Below are positions 1-7,261 of a stretch of DNA of 11,838 bases, one piece after another (the first letter of the stretch is position 1; each line of letters starts with the position of its first letter). The notes below the pieces were generated by a model. That model was not told the DNA's origin and ran no database searches. It saw only the letters and a program-made list of their open reading frames with translations. This stretch comes from DATGZX01 sp035296965 (GTDB taxonomy: Bacteria > Planctomycetota > Planctomycetia > Gemmatales > Gemmataceae). Location: assembly GCA_035296965.1 (NCBI GenBank), contig DATGZX010000258.1, positions 1 through 11,838 on the forward strand. Reading direction: 5' to 3'. The translations under genes and the position numbers were made by a program.

Positions 1-73
1 TCACTCTATCAAGCGGGCCAGCAGGCAGGGAAAAGAACATCGCTGGCTTGCAATATGAGGATCAACTCCCCCA

Positions 74-667
74 TCACCCTCCTGCCGGGCGCAAGGAAAC
101 TGCGCACATTGCAGGGCGGTGGGCGAAGCCCACGTTAAGAATATCCGTGTATTCGGCCTCGACATTGAATTGCGGGGTGCCCTTGACGTAATACAGCACC
201 TCCTGGCGAACTGCCATCCAGTTCTTCTGCGTTCCATATCCTCGCTGGTTGCGCATGGTGATGAAGCTGCGAGGCGCAAACGGTGCGCCGCGCATCATGA
301 CCATGAAGTCGGCGAGTGGTTGAAATCCGTCGTTTTGATCCGCACCCAGCCACACATAAAGTGACGCATTCTCCGCGAGAACGGCGTGCGTAAGGCGGAC
401 CCAGCGGCTAGACCACTCGATGTACTCCTGAATGCTTCGACGCTCAAAGGCAACCAGATTGTAGGGGGGATCTTGGATCGCCAAGGTGGGGAACGAGCCG
501 GCAAGTAGCGCGGCGACCGATATAGCATCAGTCGCATCCAGGCAACCGACTCGATGCTTTCCTTCGGGATCCTGCCAGATGTCACCCGCCTTAAGTCTGC
601 AATGCGGAAGAAGGCGCGCCCGCCATTCGGGTGAAGTGTCAAGCCGAGGTAGTGGGTTGTTCTTCAT
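74..667 (-). pseudogene. N-terminal fragment of a beta-type N4/N6 DNA methyltransferase
   Basis: The reading frame encodes about 197 residues from the ATG at 667; a TTG at 733 in the same frame is an alternative start, and neither has a clear Shine-Dalgarno. It matches the N-terminal half of site-specific DNA methyltransferases that modify adenine-N6 or cytosine-N4. The catalytic DPPYN motif is at residues 66-70, followed by family-like stretches YVWLGADQNDGFQPL (104-118), FITMRNQRGYGTQ (135-147) and a piece ending in EYTDI (172-176). In this class the SAM-binding FxGxG motif lies C-terminal to DPPY. Here family resemblance stops at about base 140, and the frame ends 21 codons later in unrelated sequence. 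The other minus-strand frames down to base 1 do not resume it. The product therefore lacks SAM binding and is probably inactive. No restriction enzyme gene lies beside it. The family is clear; truncation rather than a short intact protein is an inference. Confidence 0.7.
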
Positions 668-985
668 GATGAAACAGCGTACCGAGTTTGTCCCTGCGAC
701 GCCACCTCTGCTGGCTAACCATGGATTGGACAAAAAACTTCTTGATTCTTAACAAGTGCGTTCGGCGCTTTCACCAAGAGAAAGGATTTCCGTGATCTCG
801 CGATTGGTTTATCTGCAGATTCGCGCCGATAGGCCAGCGACGCGGCTGTTGTGTTCATTGGGCGCCGGGCGCCATCATCTCGATGAGGAAGCCAAGCTGA
901 TTCTGGAGAGCGTCAATACCGATATTGGCGTGGGCGATTGATTGACTCCGTCCCGGAGGCGGGGAAACGACCGCCGGTGGGAAGC
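668..985. other. Intergenic stretch, no convincing gene
   Basis: This lies between the methyltransferase fragment and the 3' end of the metallopeptidase gene, both on the minus strand. A plus-strand open frame of 61 codons (756-941, GTG start) and a minus-strand open frame ending near base 847 both read as ordinary peptide. They shadow each other, and neither has a ribosome binding site or a family I recognise. I see no hairpin terminator and no clear promoter. Confidence 0.4.
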
Positions 986-1741
986 CTACTTCCTAGCGGG
1001 CACCGGTATCAGCTTGGGCCTAGGCACAACAATGCCGACGACCTGGCCGTGCCTCTGCATGAGCTGGGAAAAACTCAGGCGCAAGAATGCATGGAGAGCC
1101 GGCACCGCCCCGTCGGCCAGATAGGCACGGGCCAGGTGCGCCATGTGCTCGTCGTAACCGCGTTTGCTGTGCGAGTGAATCGCATACCTGCCCCCATGGC
1201 GGCGCAAGTCGCCATCGAAGGCTGGACTGATGTGGTAAAGCTCGTGGAAGAGCGTGATCAGCTTGTCATCGAAATCTTGATCGAGAAAGCGTGGCAAGCA
1301 GAAAGTCATCACATAGAGCATTTCTCGGTCGCCAACGAAATAGCGCTGCACCTGGTAGGACTTGCCGCGCCGCTTGCGAACCAGCATGCCATCGCGGAAG
1401 CGCAGAGGTGTCACGCGCGCCTGCAGGCCAAACGGCCGGCTGCTGCGCGCCTGAGTGGCGGCAAAGAGTACGCGATCGACATCCACGTGATGCAGATGCT
1501 CGGAGCGCGCAACCACGTCCGCGGTCAGGCGCCGGATGAATTTGCAGAAATCGAAAGGCCTCTCCGTGGGCCCGCTGGCCAGCCAGGGCTGCGCGGCAGC
1601 CTGCAAGGGATGTCGGCCGCCCGAACCGCGCGGAGCCCAGATGGCGCGGACAGGCAAAGGCTGCGCAGGATGATCCCACGAGCGTGCCAACGGAAATGGC
1701 GACAGCGCTTCCTCATCATGCAGGCAGATTGCAGTGGACAC
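986..1741 (-). CDS. Putative HExxH zinc metallopeptidase
   Basis: This 251-residue soluble protein has a zincin-type motif HELYH at residues 166-170. It is followed by a conserved-looking ISPAFDGDLRRHGGR segment (171-185) and by YDEHMAHLARAYL (196-208). The two histidines and the glutamate would bind zinc and activate water; H182, H189, H191 or D176 could supply a third ligand. The pattern resembles the group described as putative phage or bacterial metallopeptidases, found in planctomycete genomes mostly as hypothetical proteins. No signal peptide or membrane segment is visible, so a cytoplasmic location is likely. The start is the GTG at 1741 because a perfect AGGAGG lies six bases upstream. 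An ATG at 1807 would add 22 arginine-rich residues and has no such site. The gene is alone on its strand and diverges from the lipoprotein gene. The substrate is unknown, and activity rests on the motif only. Confidence 0.72.
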   Translation of the reverse strand: MSTAICLHDEEALSPFPLARSWDHPAQPLPVRAIWAPRGSGGRHPLQAAAQPWLASGPTERPFDFCKFIRRLTADVVARSEHLHHVDVDRVLFAATQARSSRPFGLQARVTPLRFRDGMLVRKRRGKSYQVQRYFVGDREMLYVMTFCLPRFLDQDFDDKLITLFHELYHISPAFDGDLRRHGGRYAIHSHSKRGYDEHMAHLARAYLADGAVPALHAFLRLSFSQLMQRHGQVVGIVVPRPKLIPVPARK

Positions 1742-1747
1742 GTTCCG

Positions 1748-1753
1748 CCTCCT
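1748..1753 (-). promoter_or_regulatory. Shine-Dalgarno AGGAGG for the metallopeptidase gene
   Basis: On the minus strand this reads AGGAGG, followed by a six-base spacer (CGGAAC) and GTG at 1741. It is one of the two strongest ribosome binding sites in the window and decides the GTG start over the upstream in-frame ATG at 1807. Confidence 0.85.
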
Positions 1754-2099
1754 GTATCCGGGTCGACGAGATTTGCCGACCTTCAGCCCGCGAGGGGACC
1801 TCTCCATCCCCTCAATCCTAGCTCAGTTTGCCAGAGCCCCGACGTTGCGATGTTGGAGCGCTGCTGCTTGCCGGCGTTGAATCTTTTTCGCCGGCACGCA
1901 AAACTTCTTTCCCATTCTGCCCGACTTGTTCGGCAAATCCAGTAAATTCTTACCACCGGTTAGCCGATAAGACACTGGGGGATCACTTCACCATCTATAC
2001 AGCCCGTCAAGCTGGCGCCGGCCGTGGAAACTGCGGCATCGATCCGGCCGGTCTGCGTCCACTTGTTGGCTTCGGGAGCACCCCGAGGAGAGAGGTCCT
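1754..2099. other. Divergent intergenic region with a small stem-loop
   Basis: About 345 bases separate the divergently transcribed metallopeptidase and lipoprotein genes, so both promoters should lie here. A short inverted repeat, GCCGGCG with CGCCGGC, sits at 1870-1895 around a 12-base T-rich loop. A TATACA hexamer at 1996-2001 could be a -10 box for the lipoprotein gene, but no good -35 stands at the right distance. A GAGGAGAGAGG stretch precedes the ATG at 2100 and supplies its ribosome binding site. No reading frame here resembles a known protein. Confidence 0.4.
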
Positions 2100-2408
2100 A
2101 TGAAGACGAGGCTCCGCTTGCAGTGTCTGAGTTTGGCCGGGCTCGGTTTGGCGCTGGGGACTCTAACCGGTTGCCAAACATGGGTGGGGGGCATGACCCT
2201 GCCGTCCGGCCACTACCTGCAGCATCCTCCCCAATACTTCGCGCCGTCGCCGGCGTTTCCACTGTCGAACGAGTTGGCCACCATGGAAGCAGAGGAAGGC
2301 GGAGCCGTTGGCGGACCTGGCGCACAGCTGCCGCCGCCTGCAGTCGCGCCCGCTCAGGCCCCTCCACCGGTTCCAGTTCCGCTCCCGGCCGCAGGCCCAG
2401 GGCGTTAA
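2100..2408 (+). CDS. Small proline-rich lipoprotein
   Basis: This 102-residue protein begins with a basic MKTRLR stretch, a hydrophobic segment (residues 8-22) and a lipobox L-T-G-C with the lipidated cysteine at 25. It should be exported by Sec and anchored to a membrane by signal peptidase II processing. The mature part starts QTWVGGMTLPSGHYLQHPPQYF, continues with a PSPAFPLSNELA stretch and ends in a proline/alanine tail (about 75-102). Short lipoproteins with a similar TLPSG-YL-HPPQYF region occur in planctomycetes, to my recollection without a known function. A GAGGAGAGAGG purine stretch just upstream of the ATG at 2100 supports the start. A large GC-rich palindrome 50 bases downstream may end the transcript. 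The lipoprotein assignment is good; any role, for example in envelope structure, is unknown. Confidence 0.75.
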   Translation: MKTRLRLQCLSLAGLGLALGTLTGCQTWVGGMTLPSGHYLQHPPQYFAPSPAFPLSNELATMEAEEGGAVGGPGAQLPPPAVAPAQAPPPVPVPLPAAGPGR

Positions 2409-2458
2409 GTCGCCCTGCATAATGGAGCATCTGCCGGGACCGCCAGCGTAACGCAAAG

Positions 2459-2536
2459 AGGCCGCGGACGAGCCCGGATTTGGCGGGCGAGCGCGTAGCT
2501 GCGCTCACCCGCCAAATCCGCATTCGTCCGCGGCCT
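2459..2536. repeat. Large GC-rich imperfect palindrome, possible terminator
   Basis: A 78-base hairpin can form. GGCCGCGGACGA (2460-2471) pairs perfectly with 2524-2535, CGGATTTGGCGGG (2475-2487) pairs perfectly with 2508-2520, and GAGCGC (2489-2494) pairs with 2501-2506, closing a GUAGCU loop. A three-by-three internal loop and one mismatch interrupt the stem. It lies 50 bases after the lipoprotein stop codon, where a terminator would be expected, but only a weak T-rich stretch (TTCTCATTTCTATT) follows. The size and perfection of the arms exceed what termination needs, so it may also be a copy of a dispersed palindromic repeat. Confidence 0.75.
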
Positions 2537-2740
2537 TCTCATTTCTATTCCCACGCTCCCTTGCGCCGGAGCATTTTCACCGGAACCCCCTCCAACCGCT
2601 GGTGTTTGATGCCCTAGAGGAACTCAAAACCAGTTTCTCGCTCCAGGCTATCGCTCCGAGCCTTGGCATAGGCTAAAATCTACTAGGGGTTTGCAGCAGG
2701 AGCTGCTGCCATCGTGATTGCCGACCCACGAGAAGACACC

Positions 2741-4489
2741 ATGCACCGCACTCAATGGATCGCAAGAATAAGCCGACCCGGCGTCCGCTTCCTGGTCATG
2801 TCTATCAGCATGGCCGCCGTGCTTGCTCCGAGTGCAAGCCTGGCCCAGAAGAAGGCGCCTCCCAATGCCAACAATAGGAAGGCGCAGCCGGCCAAGTCGG
2901 TAGCGCCGCCGCCACCCCGCTCCGCACTCCTCACCCACGAAGCCTGGCAAAACGCGCCGATGACACCTCTGCAAACCGGCGAGATCGACGCCCTAGTCGC
3001 CAAGGAACTGCAAGCAGACAAGATCGAGCCCGCCCAGCGCACCACCGATGAGCAATTCGTCCGGCGCGTCACGCTCGACCTGACCGGCAAACTGCCGGTG
3101 CCGGCCGACGTGACCGAGTTCGTCGCCGATCCAGATTCCCAGAAACGAGCCAAGCTTATCGATAAACTTCTCGCCAGCGACGACTACGCGCACCATTGGG
3201 CCCATTACTGGCGCGACGTGATCGCGTCCCGCGTCAGCGATCGGCGCGGCCTGGGCCTGGCACGAGCCTTTGAGGAATGGTTGACCAGCCAGTTCAAACA
3301 AGATCAGAAGTGGGACAAAATCGTCCGCGCCATGATCACGGCTGAAGGCTCTTGCCAGTACGACGACGACGGCAAGAATGGCGCTCTTTTCTTCCTGGCA
3401 TCACATACTGGTGCCGACGCCGCCAATGAACAGGCTGCCGAGACGTCGCGCGTCTTCCTGGGCATTCAGATTCAATGCGCCCAGTGCCACGATCATCCGA
3501 GCGATCAGTGGAAGCGCGTGCAATTCCACGAGCTAGCCGGCTACTTCGCCCGGATTCGCGAGCGGCCCCTGAAGGGCGAGATGGGTCGGCCAAGCGGAGT
3601 AGAATTGATTTCGATGGCGCGCGGCGAACACGAAATGCCCAGCCCGCAAGACCCCAAAAAAACGTTGGTCACCTATCCGCGGTTCTTGGACGGCAAGGGT
3701 CCGGCCACCAATGTTGACGACAAGCAACGCCGGCAAGCCCTGGCGAACTCCATCGTCGACAAGAACAACTACTGGTTTGCCGGTGCCTACGTAAATCGCA
3801 TCTGGGGCGAGCTGATGGGTCAGTCCTTCTACCAACCGGTGGACGATCTGGGGCCGCACAAGGAAGCAGTTTTCGCCTCCGTACTCACGCGCTTGACGGG
3901 AGCGTTCCGCGGTACCGGCTACGACGTGAAAGAACTCTTCCGCGCCGTCATGAACAGCGAGACCTACCAGCGGCAGATCCGCCTGGGCGAGACGAGCGAT
4001 CAGCATCTCCATTTCGCCGCCGCCTACCCGACCCGGCTGCGTGCCGACGCTCTCTGGGATTCGCTGGTGGGAGTGCTGGGCAATCTCGGTCCGCCGCGCG
4101 ACCCGGCCAGGCCTCGTCCGCAAGGTCCATTCGCGATGGCTCCAGGCCTCGAAGGTCTCTTCAAACTGGAATTCAGTTTCGACCCGTCGCTCAAGCCCGA
4201 CGAAGTGGAAGGCAGCATCTCCCAGGCGCTGCTCCTCATGAATAATCCCTTGCTCAACCAGCGCATTCAGGCGAGGGGAACCAACCTCCTTGGCAGGATC
4301 TTGAAGTCCTTCCCGGATGACGACGCTGCCTTGCATAGGGTTTACTTGCGGACTCTGGCCCGCAAGCCGACGGACCGTGAAATGGAAAAATGCCGCACTT
4401 ATATCAGCAAGGCAAGCAGCCGGACCGAGGCGTTCGAGGACATTCTTTGGGCGCTCGTGAACTCCACCGAATTTCAGACCAAGCGCTGA
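2741..4489 (+). CDS. Exported DUF1549/DUF1553 protein
   Basis: This is a 582-residue protein. A Sec-type signal peptide (basic start, hydrophobic core about 16-33, cleavage probably after ASLA at 35) leads into a lysine/alanine/proline-rich linker (36-62). A DUF1549 domain follows (about 78-275) and a DUF1553 domain (about 328-560). DUF1549 contains the motif IQCAQCHDHP, with a CxxCH at 246-250 that could bind c-type haem or metal. DUF1553 is recognised by NSIVDKNNYWFAGAYVNRIW and later by ALLLMNNPLLN. These families are greatly expanded in planctomycetes and usually lie next to a DUF1501 gene, as here; their function is unsettled. This member lacks the N-terminal cytochrome domain found in longer relatives. 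The ATG at 2741 is preferred over an in-frame GTG at 2714 because the signal peptide then starts normally and GAGAAG lies upstream. A small GCAGCAG/CTGCTGC hairpin is at 2693-2709. Confidence 0.92.
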   Translation: MHRTQWIARISRPGVRFLVMSISMAAVLAPSASLAQKKAPPNANNRKAQPAKSVAPPPPRSALLTHEAWQNAPMTPLQTGEIDALVAKELQADKIEPAQRTTDEQFVRRVTLDLTGKLPVPADVTEFVADPDSQKRAKLIDKLLASDDYAHHWAHYWRDVIASRVSDRRGLGLARAFEEWLTSQFKQDQKWDKIVRAMITAEGSCQYDDDGKNGALFFLASHTGADAANEQAAETSRVFLGIQIQCAQCHDHPSDQWKRVQFHELAGYFARIRERPLKGEMGRPSGVELISMARGEHEMPSPQDPKKTLVTYPRFLDGKGPATNVDDKQRRQALANSIVDKNNYWFAGAYVNRIWGELMGQSFYQPVDDLGPHKEAVFASVLTRLTGAFRGTGYDVKELFRAVMNSETYQRQIRLGETSDQHLHFAAAYPTRLRADALWDSLVGVLGNLGPPRDPARPRPQGPFAMAPGLEGLFKLEFSFDPSLKPDEVEGSISQALLLMNNPLLNQRIQARGTNLLGRILKSFPDDDAALHRVYLRTLARKPTDREMEKCRTYISKASSRTEAFEDILWALVNSTEFQTKR

Positions 4490-4549
4490 CGACGGCTGGG
4501 GCGATCCGCCAATTCGCGCTGCACACATAAGGCGAGGGGCAAGTAACGA

Positions 4550-4664
4550 TCTCCCCTCTCCACCGTACTCGGGGGAGAGGGGTTGGGGGTGAGGGGTTGA
4601 ACTATCCCCGGCCAAGGCCCCTCACCCCCGACCCCTCTCCCCGGAGTACCGGGGCGAGGGGAGA
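4550..4664. repeat. Inverted repeat with 47-nt arms, dispersed-repeat type
   Basis: The left arm (4550-4596) and right arm (4618-4664) are reverse complements at 42 of 47 positions, with a 21-base loop. The arms are built from CTCACCCC-, ACCCCTCTCCCC- and GAGTAC-like blocks. This kind of C/G-rich stem-loop is scattered between genes in many large bacterial genomes. It fills most of the 222-base gap between the DUF1549/DUF1553 and DUF1501 genes and ends 47 bases before the latter's start codon. In RNA it would be very stable and could reduce read-through or protect the upstream mRNA end. No flanking target duplication is obvious, and no transposase gene is present. Confidence 0.85.
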
Positions 4665-4711
4665 AAATTTGCTACACGCATAGGGGCCGAACAGAACGGA
4701 GACCATTGATC

Positions 4712-6010
4712 ATGACACTGCAATCCTTGATGCACCTGCAAACCAACAGCATGGGCGTCGTTAGCCGTCGCTCCTTTCTCCGCAGTCTGGCGGTCGGGGC
4801 AGCCGGCTATGGCATGCTCGGCTGGAAAGACACGCTGACTCTGCATGCGGAGGAACTCCGCAAAAAGGGCATGGCCTGCATTCTGCTGTTCATGCGCGGA
4901 GGCCCCAGTCAGCTCGAGACGTTCGATCCAAAACCCAATACCGACCACGGCGGACCGACGAAGGCCATCGATACCGCTGTTAGCGGCATTCAGATTGCCG
5001 AGGGGTGGAGCAACACCGCCAAAGTGCTCAACGACATCACTTTGATTCGATCGATGACCAACAAGGAGGGCGAACACCAACGGGCCACCTACCAGATGCA
5101 CACCGGTTACGTTCCCACCGGGAGCGTCAAATACCCGAGCATCGGGTCGATTGTGGCTTCGGAGCTGGGGCCACAGAATTTCGATCTGCCGCATTTCGTG
5201 AGCATTGGCAACCGTGCAGCCACCATCGGCTCAGGCTTCTTGGGAATGCACGTTGCCCCGTTCGTCGTGTCGAATCCGACGCAGATGCCGAGCAACGTCG
5301 CGCTGCCCCAGGGCGTCAATACCGGCCGGTTCGGCCGTCGAGTGGGGCTTCTCGATCAGCTGGAAGAGGATTTCGCCGCCACCGGAGGCGGTCCGCGGGT
5401 CGAGGACCACAAGACCTTGTATGCCAGTGCAGCCCAGATGGTGCGCAGTCCCCGGCTCAAGGCTTTTGCGCTGGACCAGGAGAACGACGCCATCCGCGAT
5501 CGCTATGGCCGCAGTCCGTTCGGGCAGGGTTGTTTGCTGGCCCGCCGGCTGGTGGAGCAGGGGGTCACTTTCGTCGAGGTCGAATCGAACGGCTGGGACA
5601 CGCACGACGACAACTTCAAGCGCGTGAAGTCGCTGAGCGATTCGGTCGATCCCGGCTTCGCAGCCCTCGTGGGCGATTTGAAAGAACGCGGCATGTTGGA
5701 GCGCACGCTCGTAATCTGGATGGGAGAATTCGGACGCACGCCCAAGGTCAATCCCCGCACGGGTCGCGATCACTACCCGCGCGCGTTCAACGTAGCCCTG
5801 GCAGGCGCCGGCATTCACGGCGGGCAGATCATCGGTTCCACCAGTGCCGACGGCACCGACGTCAAAGCCCGGCCGGTCTCCGTTCCGGACCTGTTCTGCA
5901 GCTTCTACCAAGCGCTGAAGATCAATCCCCGCAAAGAAAACATGAGCACGCTTGGCCGGCCAATCAAGCTCATGGATAAAGGCCAGGCGGTGAAAGAACT
6001 ATTCGCATAG
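4712..6010 (+). CDS. Tat-exported DUF1501 protein
   Basis: This 432-residue protein belongs to the DUF1501 family, which is related in fold to sulfatases and alkaline phosphatases. A twin-arginine motif SRRSFL (residues 18-23) precedes a hydrophobic stretch (24-37), indicating folded export by Tat. Family landmarks are MRGGPSQLETFDPKP (61-75), GWDTHDDN (294-301), MGEFGRTPKVN (337-347) and GRDHYP (351-356); the Asp and His residues in these blocks are the likely metal ligands by analogy with the superfamily. The ATG at 4712 is chosen over a TTG at 4706 because CGGAG stands at a workable distance upstream. The gene follows the DUF1549/DUF1553 gene on the same strand, the usual pairing, so the two probably act together outside the cytoplasm. 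They may share a transcript despite the inverted repeat between them. The substrate is unknown. Confidence 0.93.
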   Translation: MTLQSLMHLQTNSMGVVSRRSFLRSLAVGAAGYGMLGWKDTLTLHAEELRKKGMACILLFMRGGPSQLETFDPKPNTDHGGPTKAIDTAVSGIQIAEGWSNTAKVLNDITLIRSMTNKEGEHQRATYQMHTGYVPTGSVKYPSIGSIVASELGPQNFDLPHFVSIGNRAATIGSGFLGMHVAPFVVSNPTQMPSNVALPQGVNTGRFGRRVGLLDQLEEDFAATGGGPRVEDHKTLYASAAQMVRSPRLKAFALDQENDAIRDRYGRSPFGQGCLLARRLVEQGVTFVEVESNGWDTHDDNFKRVKSLSDSVDPGFAALVGDLKERGMLERTLVIWMGEFGRTPKVNPRTGRDHYPRAFNVALAGAGIHGGQIIGSTSADGTDVKARPVSVPDLFCSFYQALKINPRKENMSTLGRPIKLMDKGQAVKELFA

Positions 6011-6027
6011 TCGAATGTGAACAGGAG

Positions 6028-6070
6028 AGAACAGAGGGGATCTCTCTGCGTCTCTGTTCTTTTCTGTTTT
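6028..6070 (+). terminator. Stem-loop with T-rich tail after the DUF1501 gene
   Basis: AGAACAGAG (6028-6036) pairs perfectly with CTCTGTTCT (6052-6060) around a 15-base loop and is followed by TTTCTGTTTT. The position, 17 bases after the DUF1501 stop codon, and the T-rich tail fit intrinsic termination. The GC content of the stem is modest for this genome. It also lies immediately upstream of the GxxExxY remnant and could instead belong to that unit's leader. Confidence 0.5.
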
Positions 6071-6082
6071 GAGATTACAAGA

Positions 6083-6484
6083 ATGCATCCCTTGTTTGAA
6101 AAGGCCTCCGGACTCACCGAAACGATCATCGCGGCGGCCATTGAGGTTCATCGTGATAAGGGACCAGGGCTGCTGGAGTCGATTTACGAGTGGTGCTTGA
6201 TTAGGGAATTGGAATTGCGAGCACTGAATTGCGCAGACCAAAAGAGCGTGGTCATTAGGTAAAAGGGGTTTACCCGCGAAGAACCGTTGCGTTTCGATCT
6301 ACTGATAGAGGACTGCATCCTCGTCGAAGTAAAAGCGGTCGAGAAGGTCCTTCCTATTCACAAGGCACAACTTCTCAGCTACATGAACATTCTCGACATT
6401 CCCCTCGGCCTCCTCATCAACTTCCACGAAATGCGTGTAACTGAAGGCGTCTCCCGCTTGATCTTACCTGGAGCAAATCTCTGA
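6083..6484 (+). pseudogene. GxxExxY (PDDEXK_3) protein gene with an in-frame stop
   Basis: The frame from ATG 6083 reads MHPLFEKASGLTETIIAAAIEVHRD and carries the family's naming motif as G-L-L-E-S-I-Y, then stops at a TAA (6260-6262). The same frame, with no shift, continues as KGFTREEPLRFDLLIEDC with ILVEVKAVEK, IHKAQLLSYM and GLLINF, ending at 6484. Together this makes one 133-codon protein of the usual family length. The stop replaces one residue, probably a tyrosine, since RYKGF is a common form here and TAT or TAC needs one base change. The D...ExK arrangement of the PDDEXK nuclease fold lies in the second half, so the truncated product would lack it. These proteins are small, widely scattered, and of uncertain function. 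A sequencing error is possible but cannot be distinguished here. Confidence 0.85.
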
Positions 6485-6567
6485 TTCCTTCGACCCAGAA
6501 TTGCAAAATGCATTTCTGTTGCCTCCTGTTCAAAATCGACCTTACCCAATTTGATAGAACGAAGAGC

Positions 6568-7242
6568 ATGGCGGATGATCTGGATCGTTTCAATGATCGG
6601 GTGACCTCCTGTCGAAAGTGTCCGCGCCTGGTTCGTTGGCGGGAACAGGTGGCCCGGGAAAAGCGCGCAGCCTTTCGCGATGAGGAGTACTGGGGCCGGC
6701 CCCTGCCCGGATTTGGCGACCCCAAAGCCCGCTTGTTGCTGTGCGGACTAGCCCCGGCAGCGCACGGCGGCAACCGCACGGGGCGGATGTTCACCGGCGA
6801 CCGTTCCGGCGATTGGCTCTATGCGGCCATTCATCGAGCAGGCTTTGCCAACCAGCCAGCCTCCCTCAATCGCAACGACGGGCTTCGTCTGGACGACTGC
6901 TACATCACTGCCTGCGTCCGCTGCGCACCGCCTGCCAATCGGCCCACGATTGATGAACGCGATAACTGCCTTCCTTATCTCGCGGAGGAATTGGACTTGC
7001 TCCCCAATGTTCATGTGATTGTCTGCCTCGGGGGATTCGCCTGGGACGGCGTCCTCCGCGCGCTTAAGAGCCTGGAAATCCGCCTGGCGCGGAAACCACG
7101 CTTCGGCCACGGCAGTGAAGCCAGCGCCGGCCCCTATCGCCTTCTTGGCTGCTATCATCCCAGCCAGCAGAACACCTTCACCGGCAGGTTGACGGAGCGC
7201 ATGCTCGATAACATCTTTCAACGGGCGCGTGCACTTCTTTGA
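6568..7242 (+). CDS. Uracil-DNA glycosylase, family 5 (UdgB-type)
   Basis: This 224-residue cytoplasmic DNA-repair enzyme should remove uracil, and in this family also other deaminated bases, to start base-excision repair. The first catalytic-site motif is GLAPAAHGGNRTGRMFTGD (60-78); the GLAPA form without an activating Asp or Asn in the usual place marks family 5 rather than family 4. The second motif is HPSQQNTFTGR (197-207), the DNA-intercalating loop. Cysteines C15 and C18 (SCRKCPRL), C119 (ACVRC; C116 is also near) and C134 (NCLPY) are placed to hold a 4Fe-4S cluster, as in families 4 and 5. The ATG at 6568 is chosen because family members begin just before the CxxC; a frame-open ATG at 6508 would add 20 residues. 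It faces the response regulator gene with only 19 bases between the stop codons. Confidence 0.92.
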   Translation: MADDLDRFNDRVTSCRKCPRLVRWREQVAREKRAAFRDEEYWGRPLPGFGDPKARLLLCGLAPAAHGGNRTGRMFTGDRSGDWLYAAIHRAGFANQPASLNRNDGLRLDDCYITACVRCAPPANRPTIDERDNCLPYLAEELDLLPNVHVIVCLGGFAWDGVLRALKSLEIRLARKPRFGHGSEASAGPYRLLGCYHPSQQNTFTGRLTERMLDNIFQRARALL

Positions 7243-7261
7243 TTCGGCGCGGACAGAATCG

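Noticed and set aside
1..279. Minus-strand frame ending at base 1 as the frameshifted C-terminus of the methyltransferase
   Set aside because: It overlaps the methyltransferase frame for most of its length, and its part beyond base 74 shows no FxGxG motif or other methyltransferase blocks.
1815..1820. TAGGAT on the minus strand as a -10 box for the metallopeptidase gene
   Set aside because: There is no acceptable -35 hexamer at 16-18 bases, and similar hexamers are common by chance.
938..1945. Plus-strand open frame of 335 codons opposite the metallopeptidase gene
   Set aside because: It is antisense to a gene with a strong ribosome binding site and a recognisable HExxH motif; its own translation is low-complexity and unlike any family I know.
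3533..4615. Minus-strand open frame of 360 codons opposite the DUF1549/DUF1553 gene
   Set aside because: The plus strand encodes a clear two-domain family protein here; the antisense frame is a by-product of GC-rich codon use and its start lies in the inverted repeat.
4706..5979. Other long frames within the DUF1501 gene, on both strands
   Set aside because: The DUF1501 reading carries the Tat motif and all family blocks; the alternative frames give arginine/serine-rich or unrelated sequence.
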